Of a stretch of 64,000 nucleotides of DNA, positions 36,677-45,247 are shown in pieces. Position numbers and translations under genes: made by a program. Every line of letters begins with the position of its first letter. The stretch's first letter is position 1. The notes beneath the pieces are model-generated. The model was not told where the DNA came from, ran no database searches, and saw only the letters and a program-made list of their open reading frames with translations. Source of the DNA: CAVYBY01 sp963766935 (GTDB taxonomy: Bacteria; Actinomycetota; UBA4738; HRBIN12); assembly GCA_963766935.1 (NCBI GenBank), contig CAVYBY010000007.1:124001-188000 (forward strand), given 5' to 3'.

Positions 36677-38998
36677 GTGGACCCGCGCGCGTTCCTCACA
36701 CCCTGGTTGCCGATCCCGACGTTGCCGCTTCTCTCGTAGGCGTGCGCGAGCTGCCGGCCCGCGAGGCCGGTGATCGAACCGTTCCCCCGGAGCTCCCGGA
36801 CGTGCTCGTCGGACGGCTGGAGCTGCTCGGGATCGAGGGTCTCTACCCGCATCAGGCGACGCGCGCTCGAACGGCTGCGACGCCGGACACCACGTGATGG
36901 TGGCCACCGGGACGGCCAGCGGCAAGACGCTGGTCTACGACCTCGCGTTCGCCGCAGGCGGCGCTCCGCGACCAGAAGGCGACGGCGCTGTACCTGTTCC
37001 CGACCAAGGCGCTGGCGCGGGACCAGCTCCGGCAGGTCCGCGAGCTCAAGCTGCCGGAGCTCCGGGCGGCCGTCTACGACGGCGACACCCCGCAGCCCGA
37101 GCGGCCGCTGATCCGGCGCAACGCGAACCTCGTGATGACGAACCCCGACATGCTGCACGCGTCGATCCTCGCCGGATCACACGCGGTGGGCCGACTTCCT
37201 GCTGCGCCTGTCGCCTCGTGGTGGTCGACGAGGCCCACGTGGCCGAGGCGTGTTCGGCTCCCACGTGGCGCTTGCGCTGCGGCGGCTGCGCCGGCTGATC
37301 GCCCACTACGGCGGGCAGACCCCGTCTCGTGCCTGGCTTCGCGCGACCATCGGCAACCCGGGCGAGCTGGCCGAGCGGCTCACCGGTCTGACGTTCGATG
37401 CGGTGGCGGAGGATCGCCTCTCCCTCGCGGCGAGAAGCTCTTCGCCCTGTGGAACCCGCCGCTCGTCGACGAGGAGACCGGCGACTGCGTCGAAGCGCGC
37501 TCTCGAGACATCGTGGCTGGTCTGCCGGCTGGTGCGAGGAGGAGCGCGCGGACGATCGCGTTCACCGCGGTCGCGACGCGCCGCGGAGCTGCTGGCGGAG
37601 TTCGCCCGCCGCGACCTCGACGACGTCCATCTTCGCGCGGCGGATGAAGGCGTATCGGGCGGGCTACCTGGCCGAGGACCGGCGGGAGCTCGAGCGGCAG
37701 CTGGCCGCCGGCGAGCTGCTCGGGGTCGCCTCGACGTCCGCGCTCGAGCTGGGGATCGACATCGGCTCGCTCGACGCTGCCGTGCTCGCCGGCTATCCGG
37801 GGACGCGAGCCTCGATGTGGCAGCGGGCCGGACGGGCCGGCCGCCGCGCGGAGGGCTCACTGGCCGTGCTGGTCGCCCAGCGACGATCCGCTGGACCAGT
37901 ACCTGGTGCAGCATCCCGAGGCGACTGTTCGACCGGCCGGCCGGAGGCCGCGGTCATCGACCCGTCGAACCCGTACGTGCTCGAGCCGCACCTGGGCTGC
38001 GCGGCCCGGGAGCTGCCGATCCGCGACGACGAGCTCGAAATCTTCGGACCCGACGGCCGCCGCGGCCGCGGAGCGGATGACCGAGCGAGGGGAGCTGGTC
38101 CGGCGCCGCGACCGGCTGCACGACCAGGGCTCCGGCTCGCCGCATCGCGCCGTCGACATCCGCGCCGGCGCGGGCCACGTCTACGCGATCGTCGACGCCG
38201 ACACGGGCGAGGTCGTCGGGACGGCCGACGAGTCGCGGGCGTTCGGCACGCTGCACGCGGGCGCCGTCTACCTGCATCAGGGAGAGCAGTACCTCGTGCG
38301 CGAGCTCGACCTGGCCGGGCGGGTGGCCGCCGCCGGCCGCGCCGACCCCGAGTTCTTCACGCAGTCGCGAAGCGTGACCGACATCGCTGTCGACCGCAGG
38401 ACCGAGCAATCGGACCGGTTCGGCGAGACCGTCACCACGTTCGGGATCGTCCGCGTCACGAACCGGGTGACCGGCTACGTGAAACGCCTGGTGGCGTCGA
38501 ACGAGATCGTCGACGAGCTGCCGCTGGCACTTCCACCCGTGACCCTCGAGACGACCGCGGTGTGGTGGACGATCCCCCAAACGGTGATCGAACGGGCCGG
38601 TGTCGCGCCGCGATCGCTCGCCGGCGCCATCCACGCGGCCGAGCACGCCGCGATCGGGCTGCTCCCGCTGGTCGCCACGTGCGACCGGTGGGACGTCGGC
38701 GGGGTGTCCACGCCGCTTCATCCCGACACGGGCCTCACGACGATCTTCGTCTACGACGGCTACCCGGGTGGTGCGGGCATCTCGGAGCGCGGGTTCCGGG
38801 ATGCCGAGCGCTGGCTCGAGGCAACGCTCGAGACCGTCCGGACCTGCCACTGCAGCCACGGGTGTCCCTCATGCGTCCAGAGTCCGAAGTGCGGCAACGG
38901 CAACGAGCCCCTCGACAAGGCCGGGCGCGGTGGCGCTGCTCGCCGCGATCCTCAGCCGGCGCGCTGCCGCGGTTGACCTCGCGCCTCCGGGGGCGTAA
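36677..38998 (+). pseudogene. DEAD/DEAH-box helicase with C-terminal DUF1998 (MrfA/YprA-like), frame-broken
   Basis: Superfamily 2 helicase related to Bacillus MrfA, a DNA-repair helicase. Across frames one reads the ATGTASGKT Walker A motif (near 36905), VMTNPDMLH, the DEAH box VVVDEAHV (near 37220), the family motif ASTSALELGIDIGSLDAAVLAGYPGT, motif VI QRAGRAGR (near 37820) and the C-terminal DUF1998 region with four conserved cysteines in CHCSHGCPSCVQSPKCG. The part after 38050 is nearly clean, while the first 1.4 kb holds about ten frame changes. Length of about 774 residues is normal. GTG start at 36677 is inferred from the adjacent -10-like hexamer. Probably intact in the organism. Confidence 0.85.
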
Positions 38999-39009
38999 GA
39001 GCACAAGGC

Positions 39010-39522
39010 ATGCGTGGCAATGCATACATCGCGGTGATCGGCGGCGGCGACGCAAGCGCCGACGACCTGGCGGCGGCCGAGGAGGTAGGCCGCCGGCTTG
39101 CTGATGCCGGGGCGATCCTCGTCTGCGGCGGGCTCGGCGGCGTCATGGAGGCCGCGGCTCGAGGCGCCGCTTCACGCGGCGGCACCACCGTCGGCATCCT
39201 GCCGGGCGCGACGCGCGAAGGCGCCAACGCCTACCTCAGCGTCGCGATCGCGACGGGTCTCGGTGAGGCGCGGAACGCGCTCGTCGTGCGGTCCGCGGAC
39301 GCCGTGATCGCGGTCGGCGGCGAGTTCGGCACGCTCAGTGAGATCGGCCTCGCCCTCGCGATGCGGATCCGAGTCGTCGGACTCGGCACGTGGCAGCTGG
39401 ACCGGACCGGCGTCCCCGACCCGCTCGTTCGCGCGGAAACACCGGCCGGAGCCGTGTCTGCCGCCCTGGAGGGGTTGCCCGGCCCGCCCGGCGAACACCG
39501 GCGCCGGGGCGGGGCCCGGTGA
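39010..39522 (+). CDS. LOG-family/TIGR00725-like Rossmann protein
   Basis: A 170-residue single-domain Rossmann protein of the DprA/LOG superfamily. Visible are YIAVIGGG at the start, CGGLGGVMEAAARGA and IAVGGEFGTLSEIGLAL, the GGxxG and PGGxGTxxE-type nucleotide-binding motifs. Relatives include the TIGR00725 group and cytokinin-type phosphoribohydrolases (LOG), which remove ribose phosphate from nucleotides. True LOG enzymes have PGGxGTxxE, whereas this one has VGGEFGTLSE, so the activity is uncertain. It follows the helicase stop by 11 bases on the same strand. Confidence 0.8.
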   Translation: MRGNAYIAVIGGGDASADDLAAAEEVGRRLADAGAILVCGGLGGVMEAAARGAASRGGTTVGILPGATREGANAYLSVAIATGLGEARNALVVRSADAVIAVGGEFGTLSEIGLALAMRIRVVGLGTWQLDRTGVPDPLVRAETPAGAVSAALEGLPGPPGEHRRRGGAR

Positions 39523-39534
39523 CCGGCTCGGTCC

Positions 39535-40026
39535 TCAGCTCACCGCCTTCTTCACCAGCGCGGCGATCTTCGCCTCTTCGGCCGCGGTCAGCTCCTTCAG
39601 CGCGAAGGCGACCGGCCACAGCGCGCCCTTGTCGAGGTTCGCGGCGTCGCTGAAGCCGAGCGTCGCGTACCTCGAGTTGAACTTCTGCGCGCTTTGGAAG
39701 AAGCAAACGACCTTGCCGTCCAAGGCGTAGGCGGGCATTCCGTACCAGGTCTTCGCCGCGAGTGCCGGCGCGCTGGCCTTGATAATCGCGTGCACCCGTT
39801 TGGCCAAGGCCCGATCCGGTCTCGTCAGTGCGGCGATCGCTGCGAGCGCCTCGCGTTCCCCGTCCGCCTTGCCCCTGTCCGCGCGAGCTTCCGCCTTGAG
39901 CTCTTGGGCGCGAGCCTTCATGGCGGCTCGTTCCTCGTCGGTGAATCCCTTGGACCGCTTGCTGATCGCGGTAGTGCGCTTGGCGGACTTCTGAGTGCCC
40001 TTCGTTGCCGGTTTCCTCTCGGCCAT
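39535..40026 (-). CDS. DUF1801-family protein with basic N-terminal extension
   Basis: A 163-residue protein. Residues about 1-65 are Lys/Arg/Ala-rich and helical; the rest is a DUF1801 (YdhG-like) domain, recognised by KTWYGMPAYALDGKVVCFFQ and LGFSDAANLDKGALWPVAF, ending with a helix of Lys/Ala. The family is structurally related to small bacterial proteins of unknown function. The start ATG at 40026 has AGGAGG nine bases upstream. The basic extension may bind nucleic acid, which is inference only. Confidence 0.85.
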   Translation of the reverse strand: MAERKPATKGTQKSAKRTTAISKRSKGFTDEERAAMKARAQELKAEARADRGKADGEREALAAIAALTRPDRALAKRVHAIIKASAPALAAKTWYGMPAYALDGKVVCFFQSAQKFNSRYATLGFSDAANLDKGALWPVAFALKELTAAEEAKIAALVKKAVS

Positions 40027-40133
40027 TGCGAAGCACCTCCTCGGACGGCTCGGCGCGGCTCTCCGGATGCGGATCATAGGTCGGGTTGACCCCCGGCCGC
40101 TCGGGGAGCCATGCTGTCCGCCAGGGAGGGTCT

Positions 40134-40730
40134 GTGGTCATCGCCATCGTCTTCGTCATCGTGTCCGGGATCGGGGCAGTCGTCGCGGGAGACCTCGCGA
40201 TCGAGAGCGCTCAATCGGGGCTCACCCAGCTGACACTGTTCGGCAACGACGTCCACACGGCCACCGGACACAGCGGGGTCTACATCGTCGTCGGCCTCGT
40301 CGCGGTGTTCGCGGCCGCGCTCGCCACGTCGCTCGCCACGCTCCGCGGACGAAGCCTCGAGCGTCGCATGGCCGCGCAGCTGGACGGGCGCTGGCAACAG
40401 ATCTCCGAGCGAAACGCCGGGTTCGAGGCCCGCAACGAGCTTCTCACGTGGCGCGCACGCGAGCTCGAGAACCAGATCGAAGACCTCGAATCCCAGCGCA
40501 CGGAGCTGATCGAGGAGATGGACCACAATCGGATCCGCACGCGCAAGCTCCGGGATCAGGCACGATTGATGAAACAAGCCATCGCGAGCGCCGGCGAGGG
40601 CGCGACGGTTCAGGACCTCGTGCTCGTCCCCGACGCGGACGAAGACTCCGACGTGGACGGGATGGTGGACGCGACCGAGCCGGCCACCGTCACCGCCACC
40701 GAAACGAACGAGACCGAAGCCGGGATCTAG
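40134..40730 (+). CDS. Membrane protein with two helices and a cytosolic coiled coil, unknown function
   Basis: A 198-residue protein that I do not recognise. It has two hydrophobic helices (residues about 2-20, VVIAIVFVIVSGIGAVVAG, and about 50-70, YIVVGLVAVFAAALATSL), a long charged helix predicted to be a coiled coil (about 80-150, ELENQIEDLESQRTELIEEM), and an acidic Asp/Glu/Thr tail. GTG at 40134 is favoured because GGGAGG lies five bases upstream; a TTG at 40086 would extend it. It overlaps the flippase gene tail-to-tail by four bases. The layout resembles LapA-domain-type proteins, but that is a loose comparison. Confidence 0.72.
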   Translation: MVIAIVFVIVSGIGAVVAGDLAIESAQSGLTQLTLFGNDVHTATGHSGVYIVVGLVAVFAAALATSLATLRGRSLERRMAAQLDGRWQQISERNAGFEARNELLTWRARELENQIEDLESQRTELIEEMDHNRIRTRKLRDQARLMKQAIASAGEGATVQDLVLVPDADEDSDVDGMVDATEPATVTATETNETEAGI

Positions 40731-42301
40731 CCCGCGCGGCGCCGCGAGACAAACGCGCGCGCGACCGTCTTCTCCTGCGGCGTCAGTGCGAGCAGGGCGA
40801 CGGCGACCACGTACACGAGCCCGCCACCGATCGCCGTTCCGCCGAGATCCACCGGCCATCCGGCCCCGGAGATCGCCGCGTGGATGCCGATCATCGCAAG
40901 GGCCGACAGGGCCGCGGGAACGAGCAGACGCACGTATCGCCGGTCGTACGGCTGGATCCCGACGAATCGATAGACGAGCGTCAGACGCAAGGCATTGGAA
41001 GCCGCAATGGTGATGGTCTGCGCGATCGCCGCGCCCTCGATCCCGAACGCCGAGACGAGGATCAGCGACAGCACGAGGTCCAGCGGGAACGACAGCGCGT
41101 AGACGGTCAGATCCCATCCCGTGCGGCCCGCCATGATCAGCACGAACCCCGCCGCCCCGACGCTCACGTTCACGGCCTGCCCGATGAGCAGGATGCGAAG
41201 TGCGGTGGTCCCCCCGGCCGCAAACGTCTCGCCCCCGAAGATCCGCAGCAGCGGCCCCGGCACCACCATCATCACGAGCAGGACGGGGATCGTGCCGGCG
41301 ACCGTCCAGCGCGTGATCGCTTTGAACAGCGTGTCGAGGTGCGCTCGCTCTCCCCGCGCGTGCAGGTCGGCCACGAACGGGCTGAACACGTACGAGACGG
41401 CGGTGAGGAACAGCACCAGGGCGAGCGCCACCCGCACGCTGGCCGAGTAGACGCCGAGCTCGTCGCGCGTCACCTTTCCCGCGAAGGCGGCGGCCACGAA
41501 GTAGTCGACCCAGAACAATCCCTGGGACAAGAGCGCGGCCGGGGCGCGCGGAGCGCCGTAGCGGACGAGATGCGGGACGAGATCGGGCTCGACCGGCTCC
41601 CGTCCGTACGGACCGGAGATCGAGCGCCAGAACCAGGCGGCGGCGGCCGCCGAGAGGATCCAGGACCCGGCGTACGCGTACACCGCCATCGCCGGCGTCT
41701 TGTCGACCCGCCAGAGCAGGAGCATCAGCGCGATCCAGACGATGGGCTGGCCGACCCACTGCACGTAGAGCGTGTGGCGCATGATCTTGAGCCCGCGCCC
41801 GGCCCCGAGCAGCACGAAGGTCACCGCGACGAAGGGAAGCGACAGGGCCGCGGCCCGCATCACGCCGCTGACGCTCGCCTCCTGGCCCGGCTCGGAGAAC
41901 AGACCGCCGAGCGGCCCGGCGAAGGCGAAGACGAGCACCGCGATCCCGGCCGAGACGCCCAGGGCGATCGCGGTCGAACGGGAGACCACCCCGCGGATCC
42001 GGCCCGGATGCCCGGCGCCGATCTCGATCGCCACGTAGCGGACGGCGGCCATGTCCATCCCGACGCGGCTCCCGGCCGCCGCGATGAACGCGAACTGCGT
42101 GCCGATGGTGACGAGCGCGAGCGCCCGCGCGCCGGCCGTCGCTCCCCCGAACGCGCGGGACACGAGCACGTTGGCGGCGAACGTCCCGATGACGAACACG
42201 ACCAGCCCGGCGATGTTCTGCGCGGTGCCGGCCGCGAGGACGCGATGGTCTGACGCGCCGCCGCCGGGCGGCGACGACGGGGCTCGGTCCTCGGTCGTCA
42301 C
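40727..42301 (-). CDS. Polysaccharide-flippase-like (MOP superfamily) membrane protein
   Basis: A 524-residue protein with about 14 hydrophobic segments, of the oligosaccharidyl-lipid/polysaccharide flippase type (Wzx/MviN/MATE clan). The N-terminal AAGTAQNIAGLVVFVIGTFA and the GARALALVTIGTQF stretch fit polysaccharide biosynthesis proteins. It would flip a lipid-linked glycan across the membrane. GTG start at 42301 has no Shine-Dalgarno; a GATACT hexamer lies eight bases upstream, which again would fit a leaderless start. No glycosyltransferases adjoin it, so its cargo is unknown. Confidence 0.8.
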   Translation of the reverse strand: MTTEDRAPSSPPGGGASDHRVLAAGTAQNIAGLVVFVIGTFAANVLVSRAFGGATAGARALALVTIGTQFAFIAAAGSRVGMDMAAVRYVAIEIGAGHPGRIRGVVSRSTAIALGVSAGIAVLVFAFAGPLGGLFSEPGQEASVSGVMRAAALSLPFVAVTFVLLGAGRGLKIMRHTLYVQWVGQPIVWIALMLLLWRVDKTPAMAVYAYAGSWILSAAAAAWFWRSISGPYGREPVEPDLVPHLVRYGAPRAPAALLSQGLFWVDYFVAAAFAGKVTRDELGVYSASVRVALALVLFLTAVSYVFSPFVADLHARGERAHLDTLFKAITRWTVAGTIPVLLVMMVVPGPLLRIFGGETFAAGGTTALRILLIGQAVNVSVGAAGFVLIMAGRTGWDLTVYALSFPLDLVLSLILVSAFGIEGAAIAQTITIAASNALRLTLVYRFVGIQPYDRRYVRLLVPAALSALAMIGIHAAISGAGWPVDLGGTAIGGGLVYVVAVALLALTPQEKTVARAFVSRRRAG

Positions 42302-42330
42302 GAGGACTCAGTATCTCCGATGAATGGTCG

Positions 42331-43068
42331 CTAGCTGATGACGAAGTACGCCACGGTCACGGTCTGGGTGGCTACAGCCTTCAGACGGATCGTGAACGAG
42401 TCGGTGCCGTCGTGGCGGATCACCCGGTCGAGGTCGCCGGTCGGAGACTGCACCGTGGCCAGGACCTTGCTCTGAGGATTGATATCGAGACCTGGGGTCA
42501 CGGTCTTGCTGTCCTGACCCGCCGGGATGCCCACAAGGCCTGCCGAGCTGAAGTTCACGGCTCCCTCGGCCTGCAGCGCGACGTCGCCTGCGGCATGCAC
42601 CCCCACCGGTCCCGTCGCGTCGACCCCGACCTCACGGCCGTCCGCCTGGACACCCACCGTCCCGGTGCCGCTGACGCCGAATCCGCCGTCGCCGATGTTG
42701 GTGGCCGCCACGCCGCCGTCGACCCCAAGGAAGTAGCCGCCCCAGTCCGAACCGTACCCCTCGACCGCCACGATCTCGTGCGGGTCGATGCGGTACTCCG
42801 GGTTCGTGACACCCATGATCGCGGGGTCGCCTTGGGCCACGAAGCCACCGGTGGCCGGGACCGATCCGAAGGTCGTGTCCCAGTTGAGGCTCGTCGTGGC
42901 CTGATTCCCGGAGCACTTCGCGTTGTTCGCCGTGCCCGAGCAATTGTGCCGTCCGAGCTTCATGGCCCGGCCCGCGCTGCCCGAGGCACTGCTCACCCAG
43001 GCAAGGACAAGCACAAGGGAGGCGACCACGAGGGTCGCCGTATGCACGAATCGAGGACGAGTACGCAT
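42331..43068 (-). CDS. Secreted protein with octapeptide VGVxAxGx repeats
   Basis: A 245-residue exported protein. GGAGG six bases upstream fixes the ATG at 43068; a signal peptide follows (TATLVVASLVLVLAWVSSASG). Two cysteines (C43, C52) are close to the mature N-terminus. Residues about 138-185 form an eight-residue periodic array (VGVQADGRE, VGVDATGP, VGVHAAGD, VALQAEGA, VNFSSAGL, VGIPAG), which suggests a beta-roll or beta-solenoid. The C-terminal 60 residues are a beta-rich cap. No family recognised. The neighbouring divergent region contains one of the candidate operators of the catabolic regulon. Confidence 0.75.
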   Translation of the reverse strand: MRTRPRFVHTATLVVASLVLVLAWVSSASGSAGRAMKLGRHNCSGTANNAKCSGNQATTSLNWDTTFGSVPATGGFVAQGDPAIMGVTNPEYRIDPHEIVAVEGYGSDWGGYFLGVDGGVAATNIGDGGFGVSGTGTVGVQADGREVGVDATGPVGVHAAGDVALQAEGAVNFSSAGLVGIPAGQDSKTVTPGLDINPQSKVLATVQSPTGDLDRVIRHDGTDSFTIRLKAVATQTVTVAYFVIS

Positions 43069-43142
43069 CCTGCACCTCCACGGGTCGGGAACGCCGCCAT
43101 CGTGTTCCTTGCTCGGGCAACTCGCAAATGAACGCCCCGGCC

Positions 43143-43166
43143 GATGATGTATCCTGCGTGATGCAT
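43143..43166. promoter_or_regulatory. Candidate operator A of catabolic regulon
   Basis: GATGATGTATCCTG followed by CGTGATGCAT: two TGATGyAT copies 14 bp apart, unusually AT-rich for this genome. TATCCT within it (43150-43155) can serve as -10 for the Dabb - amidohydrolase - SDR - creatininase unit. It shares ATGTAT and the AT..ATCCTG pattern with the site in the GntR promoter at 51892. Confidence 0.45.
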
Positions 43167-43213
43167 GAAGTAGGGGCGCTCGATGGGGCGCCTTCGGCCG
43201 TCCGGAAGGGGAG

Positions 43214-43516
43214 ATGCAGATGCTCCGGCATGTCGCCATGTTCAAGTTCAAAGAGGGGATGACCGACGAGCAGAAGCGCTCGTCGCGTGACGCGCTCGCC
43301 GCGCTCAAGGGAACGGTGCCGAGCGTCGTCGAGTACACGGTCGGGTTCGACATCGAGCGCAACCCCAACAACTGGGACATGGTTCTCGTCGCGGACTTCG
43401 AAGACGTCGCCGGTCTCGAGGCGTACTTCGCCCACCCCGTCATGAACGCGGCATCCGACCTCACCGCCTCCGTCACGCAGAAGGAGATCACGGCGAGGGT
43501 CCAGTTCGAGTTCTGA
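43214..43516 (+). CDS. Dabb-domain (stress-responsive alpha/beta barrel) protein
   Basis: A 100-residue ferredoxin-like dimeric alpha/beta barrel protein of the Dabb family. It has the family opening LRHVAMFKFKEGMTDEQ, the middle YTVGFDIERNP and DMVLVADFEDVAGLEAYFAHP, and a final beta strand. Dabb members include enzymes on polyketides and small aromatic or unsaturated acids, and proteins of unknown role. ATG at 43214 or, with better GGGGAG spacing, ATG at 43220. First gene of a four-gene unit; the next ATG is one base after its stop. A related tandem Dabb protein lies at 49930. Confidence 0.87.
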   Translation: MQMLRHVAMFKFKEGMTDEQKRSSRDALAALKGTVPSVVEYTVGFDIERNPNNWDMVLVADFEDVAGLEAYFAHPVMNAASDLTASVTQKEITARVQFEF

Positions 43517-43517
43517 C

Positions 43518-44507
43518 ATGCCGGTCACCGACATCCACTGTCACTGGACGCCGCGCCGGTTCGCCGACGCGGTCGGTGGGGACGGCGGCACCGGCACGTG
43601 GCACACGCTCGGCTCCGACGTCGGCGAGCTGCACATCCCGAAGTTCCTCATCCCGCCCGAGGAGCGAATGGCGGAGATGGACGAGATGGGCGTCGACGTC
43701 CACTGCCTCACGGTGAACGCGGGGTTCTTCAAGTACGACCTCGACCCGGAGACCGCCGCGGCGATCGCGCGGGAGTGCAACGAGGAGCAGTCCGAGACGA
43801 TCCGCGGCAACCCCACCAGGTTCACCGGTCTCGCAACCGTTCCGATGCAGGACGTCCCGAGGGCCATCGCGGAGATGGAGCACGCGATGTCGGAGCTCGA
43901 CTGCCGGGGGATCACGATCGCCGACCACATCAACGGCGAGACCCTGGACGAGCCGAAGTTCCGCCCGTTCTGGAAGGCGGTCGAGGACGCCGGCGCCGTC
44001 GTCTTCTTCCACCAGTGCGGCAAGACCCTCGTCGAGGAGCGCACGACCCGCTACGGGCTGCCGAACACGATCGGCAACCTCGTGGAGCGCGCCCTCACGT
44101 TCGGGACGCTCGTCCTGGGCGGCGTCGTCGACGAGTTCCCGAACCTGAAGCTCGTCCTCGGTCACGCCGGCGGCTACACGGCGTTCGGCGCGGCTCGCAT
44201 GGACAAGGGCTGGACGGCCGGGGCCATGGAGAACATGCCGGAGTTCGACGACGCGCGGACCTACCTCCAGAAGGCTCCCAGCGACTACCTCAGCGCCTTC
44301 TACTACGACTGCTGCACCTACACCGAAGCGACCCTTCGGTTCCTGGTCGACGCCGTCGGGTCGGATCGCGTGATGCTCGGCACCGACTACCCTGCGCCGA
44401 TGATCCTCGACGACGCCGTCAACTGGGTGAACGGCCTCGAGAGCTTCACGGCCGACGAGAAGCAGGCCATCCTCTCGACGAACGCCACGAGCCTGCTGGG
44501 GCTGTGA
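43518..44507 (+). CDS. ACMSD-type metal-dependent amidohydrolase/decarboxylase
   Basis: A 329-residue TIM-barrel enzyme of the amidohydrolase_2 group (ACMSD, gamma-resorcylate decarboxylase and relatives). Metal residues are visible: H7 and H9 in DIHCHW, H165 in VFFHQCG, H216 in VLGHAGG and D290 in LGTDYPAP. Enzymes of this type hydrolyse lactones or decarboxylate unsaturated or aromatic acids. The gene lies one base after the Dabb gene and overlaps the SDR gene by four bases (GTGA), so the products surely work together. The substrate is unknown; a C-C bond decarboxylation or ring hydrolysis step is possible. Confidence 0.9.
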   Translation: MPVTDIHCHWTPRRFADAVGGDGGTGTWHTLGSDVGELHIPKFLIPPEERMAEMDEMGVDVHCLTVNAGFFKYDLDPETAAAIARECNEEQSETIRGNPTRFTGLATVPMQDVPRAIAEMEHAMSELDCRGITIADHINGETLDEPKFRPFWKAVEDAGAVVFFHQCGKTLVEERTTRYGLPNTIGNLVERALTFGTLVLGGVVDEFPNLKLVLGHAGGYTAFGAARMDKGWTAGAMENMPEFDDARTYLQKAPSDYLSAFYYDCCTYTEATLRFLVDAVGSDRVMLGTDYPAPMILDDAVNWVNGLESFTADEKQAILSTNATSLLGL

Positions 44508-45247
44508 GCCCACCGCTCGAGGGGCAGGTCGCCCTCGTGACGGGCGGCAACACCGGCATCGGCGAGGCCGTGAGCCGGCGGCTCGCCGCCGGAGGGGCGC
44601 GGGTCGGCATCGGGTTCGTGGAGCACGAGGAGCGCGCCCGGGAGCTCGCCGGCACGCTCTCGGAGAGCGCGGCCGCGTGCATCGCCGTCGCGTGCGACGT
44701 GACGGACACCTCGAGCGTCGAGGCGGCGCTCGCGCGGATCGAGGAGGAGCTCGGCCCGCTCACGACGCTCGTGAACAACGCCGGCCTGCTGGAGCGCCGC
44801 CCGTTCCTGGAGATCGACGAGGCCGCGTGGGCTCGCACCCTGGACGTCTCGCTCGGCGGCACCTACCGGTGCGCCCGGGCGAGCGTGCCGCGGATGCTCC
44901 GCTCCGGCGGTGGGGCCATCGTGAACATGGCCTCGGAGCTCGTCGCCATCGGCGGATCTCATCACGCGCACTATGTCGCCGCGAAGGCCGGCGTCGTGGG
45001 CCTCACCCGCTCGCTCGCCCGCGAGCTCGGTCCACAAGGGATCCGGGTCAACGCCGTCGCGCCGGGCCCCACCCGCACGCGGATGCTCGACGGCGAGGCC
45101 CTCGCGGCGCTCGCCGAGTCGATCCCGCTTCGCCGCGTGGGGGCGCCCGAGGACATCGCTGCCGCCGTCGCCTTCCTCTGCAGCGAGGACGCGTCCTGGA
45201 TCACCGGCCAGGTGCTCGGCGTCAACGGCGGGCTGGTGATGGCGTGA
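44504..45247 (+). CDS. Short-chain dehydrogenase/reductase (SDR)
   Basis: A 247-residue classical SDR. Cofactor motif TGGNTGIG at residues 13-20, NNAG at 91-94, and the catalytic set S144, Y157 and K161 (HYVAAK). The end motif ITGQVLGVNGGLVMA is typical of FabG-like oxidoreductases. The GTG start overlaps the amidohydrolase stop by four bases, and its own stop overlaps the creatininase start the same way. It likely oxidises or reduces a hydroxyl/keto intermediate; substrate not evident. Confidence 0.92.
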   Translation: MSPPLEGQVALVTGGNTGIGEAVSRRLAAGGARVGIGFVEHEERARELAGTLSESAAACIAVACDVTDTSSVEAALARIEEELGPLTTLVNNAGLLERRPFLEIDEAAWARTLDVSLGGTYRCARASVPRMLRSGGGAIVNMASELVAIGGSHHAHYVAAKAGVVGLTRSLARELGPQGIRVNAVAPGPTRTRMLDGEALAALAESIPLRRVGAPEDIAAAVAFLCSEDASWITGQVLGVNGGLVMA

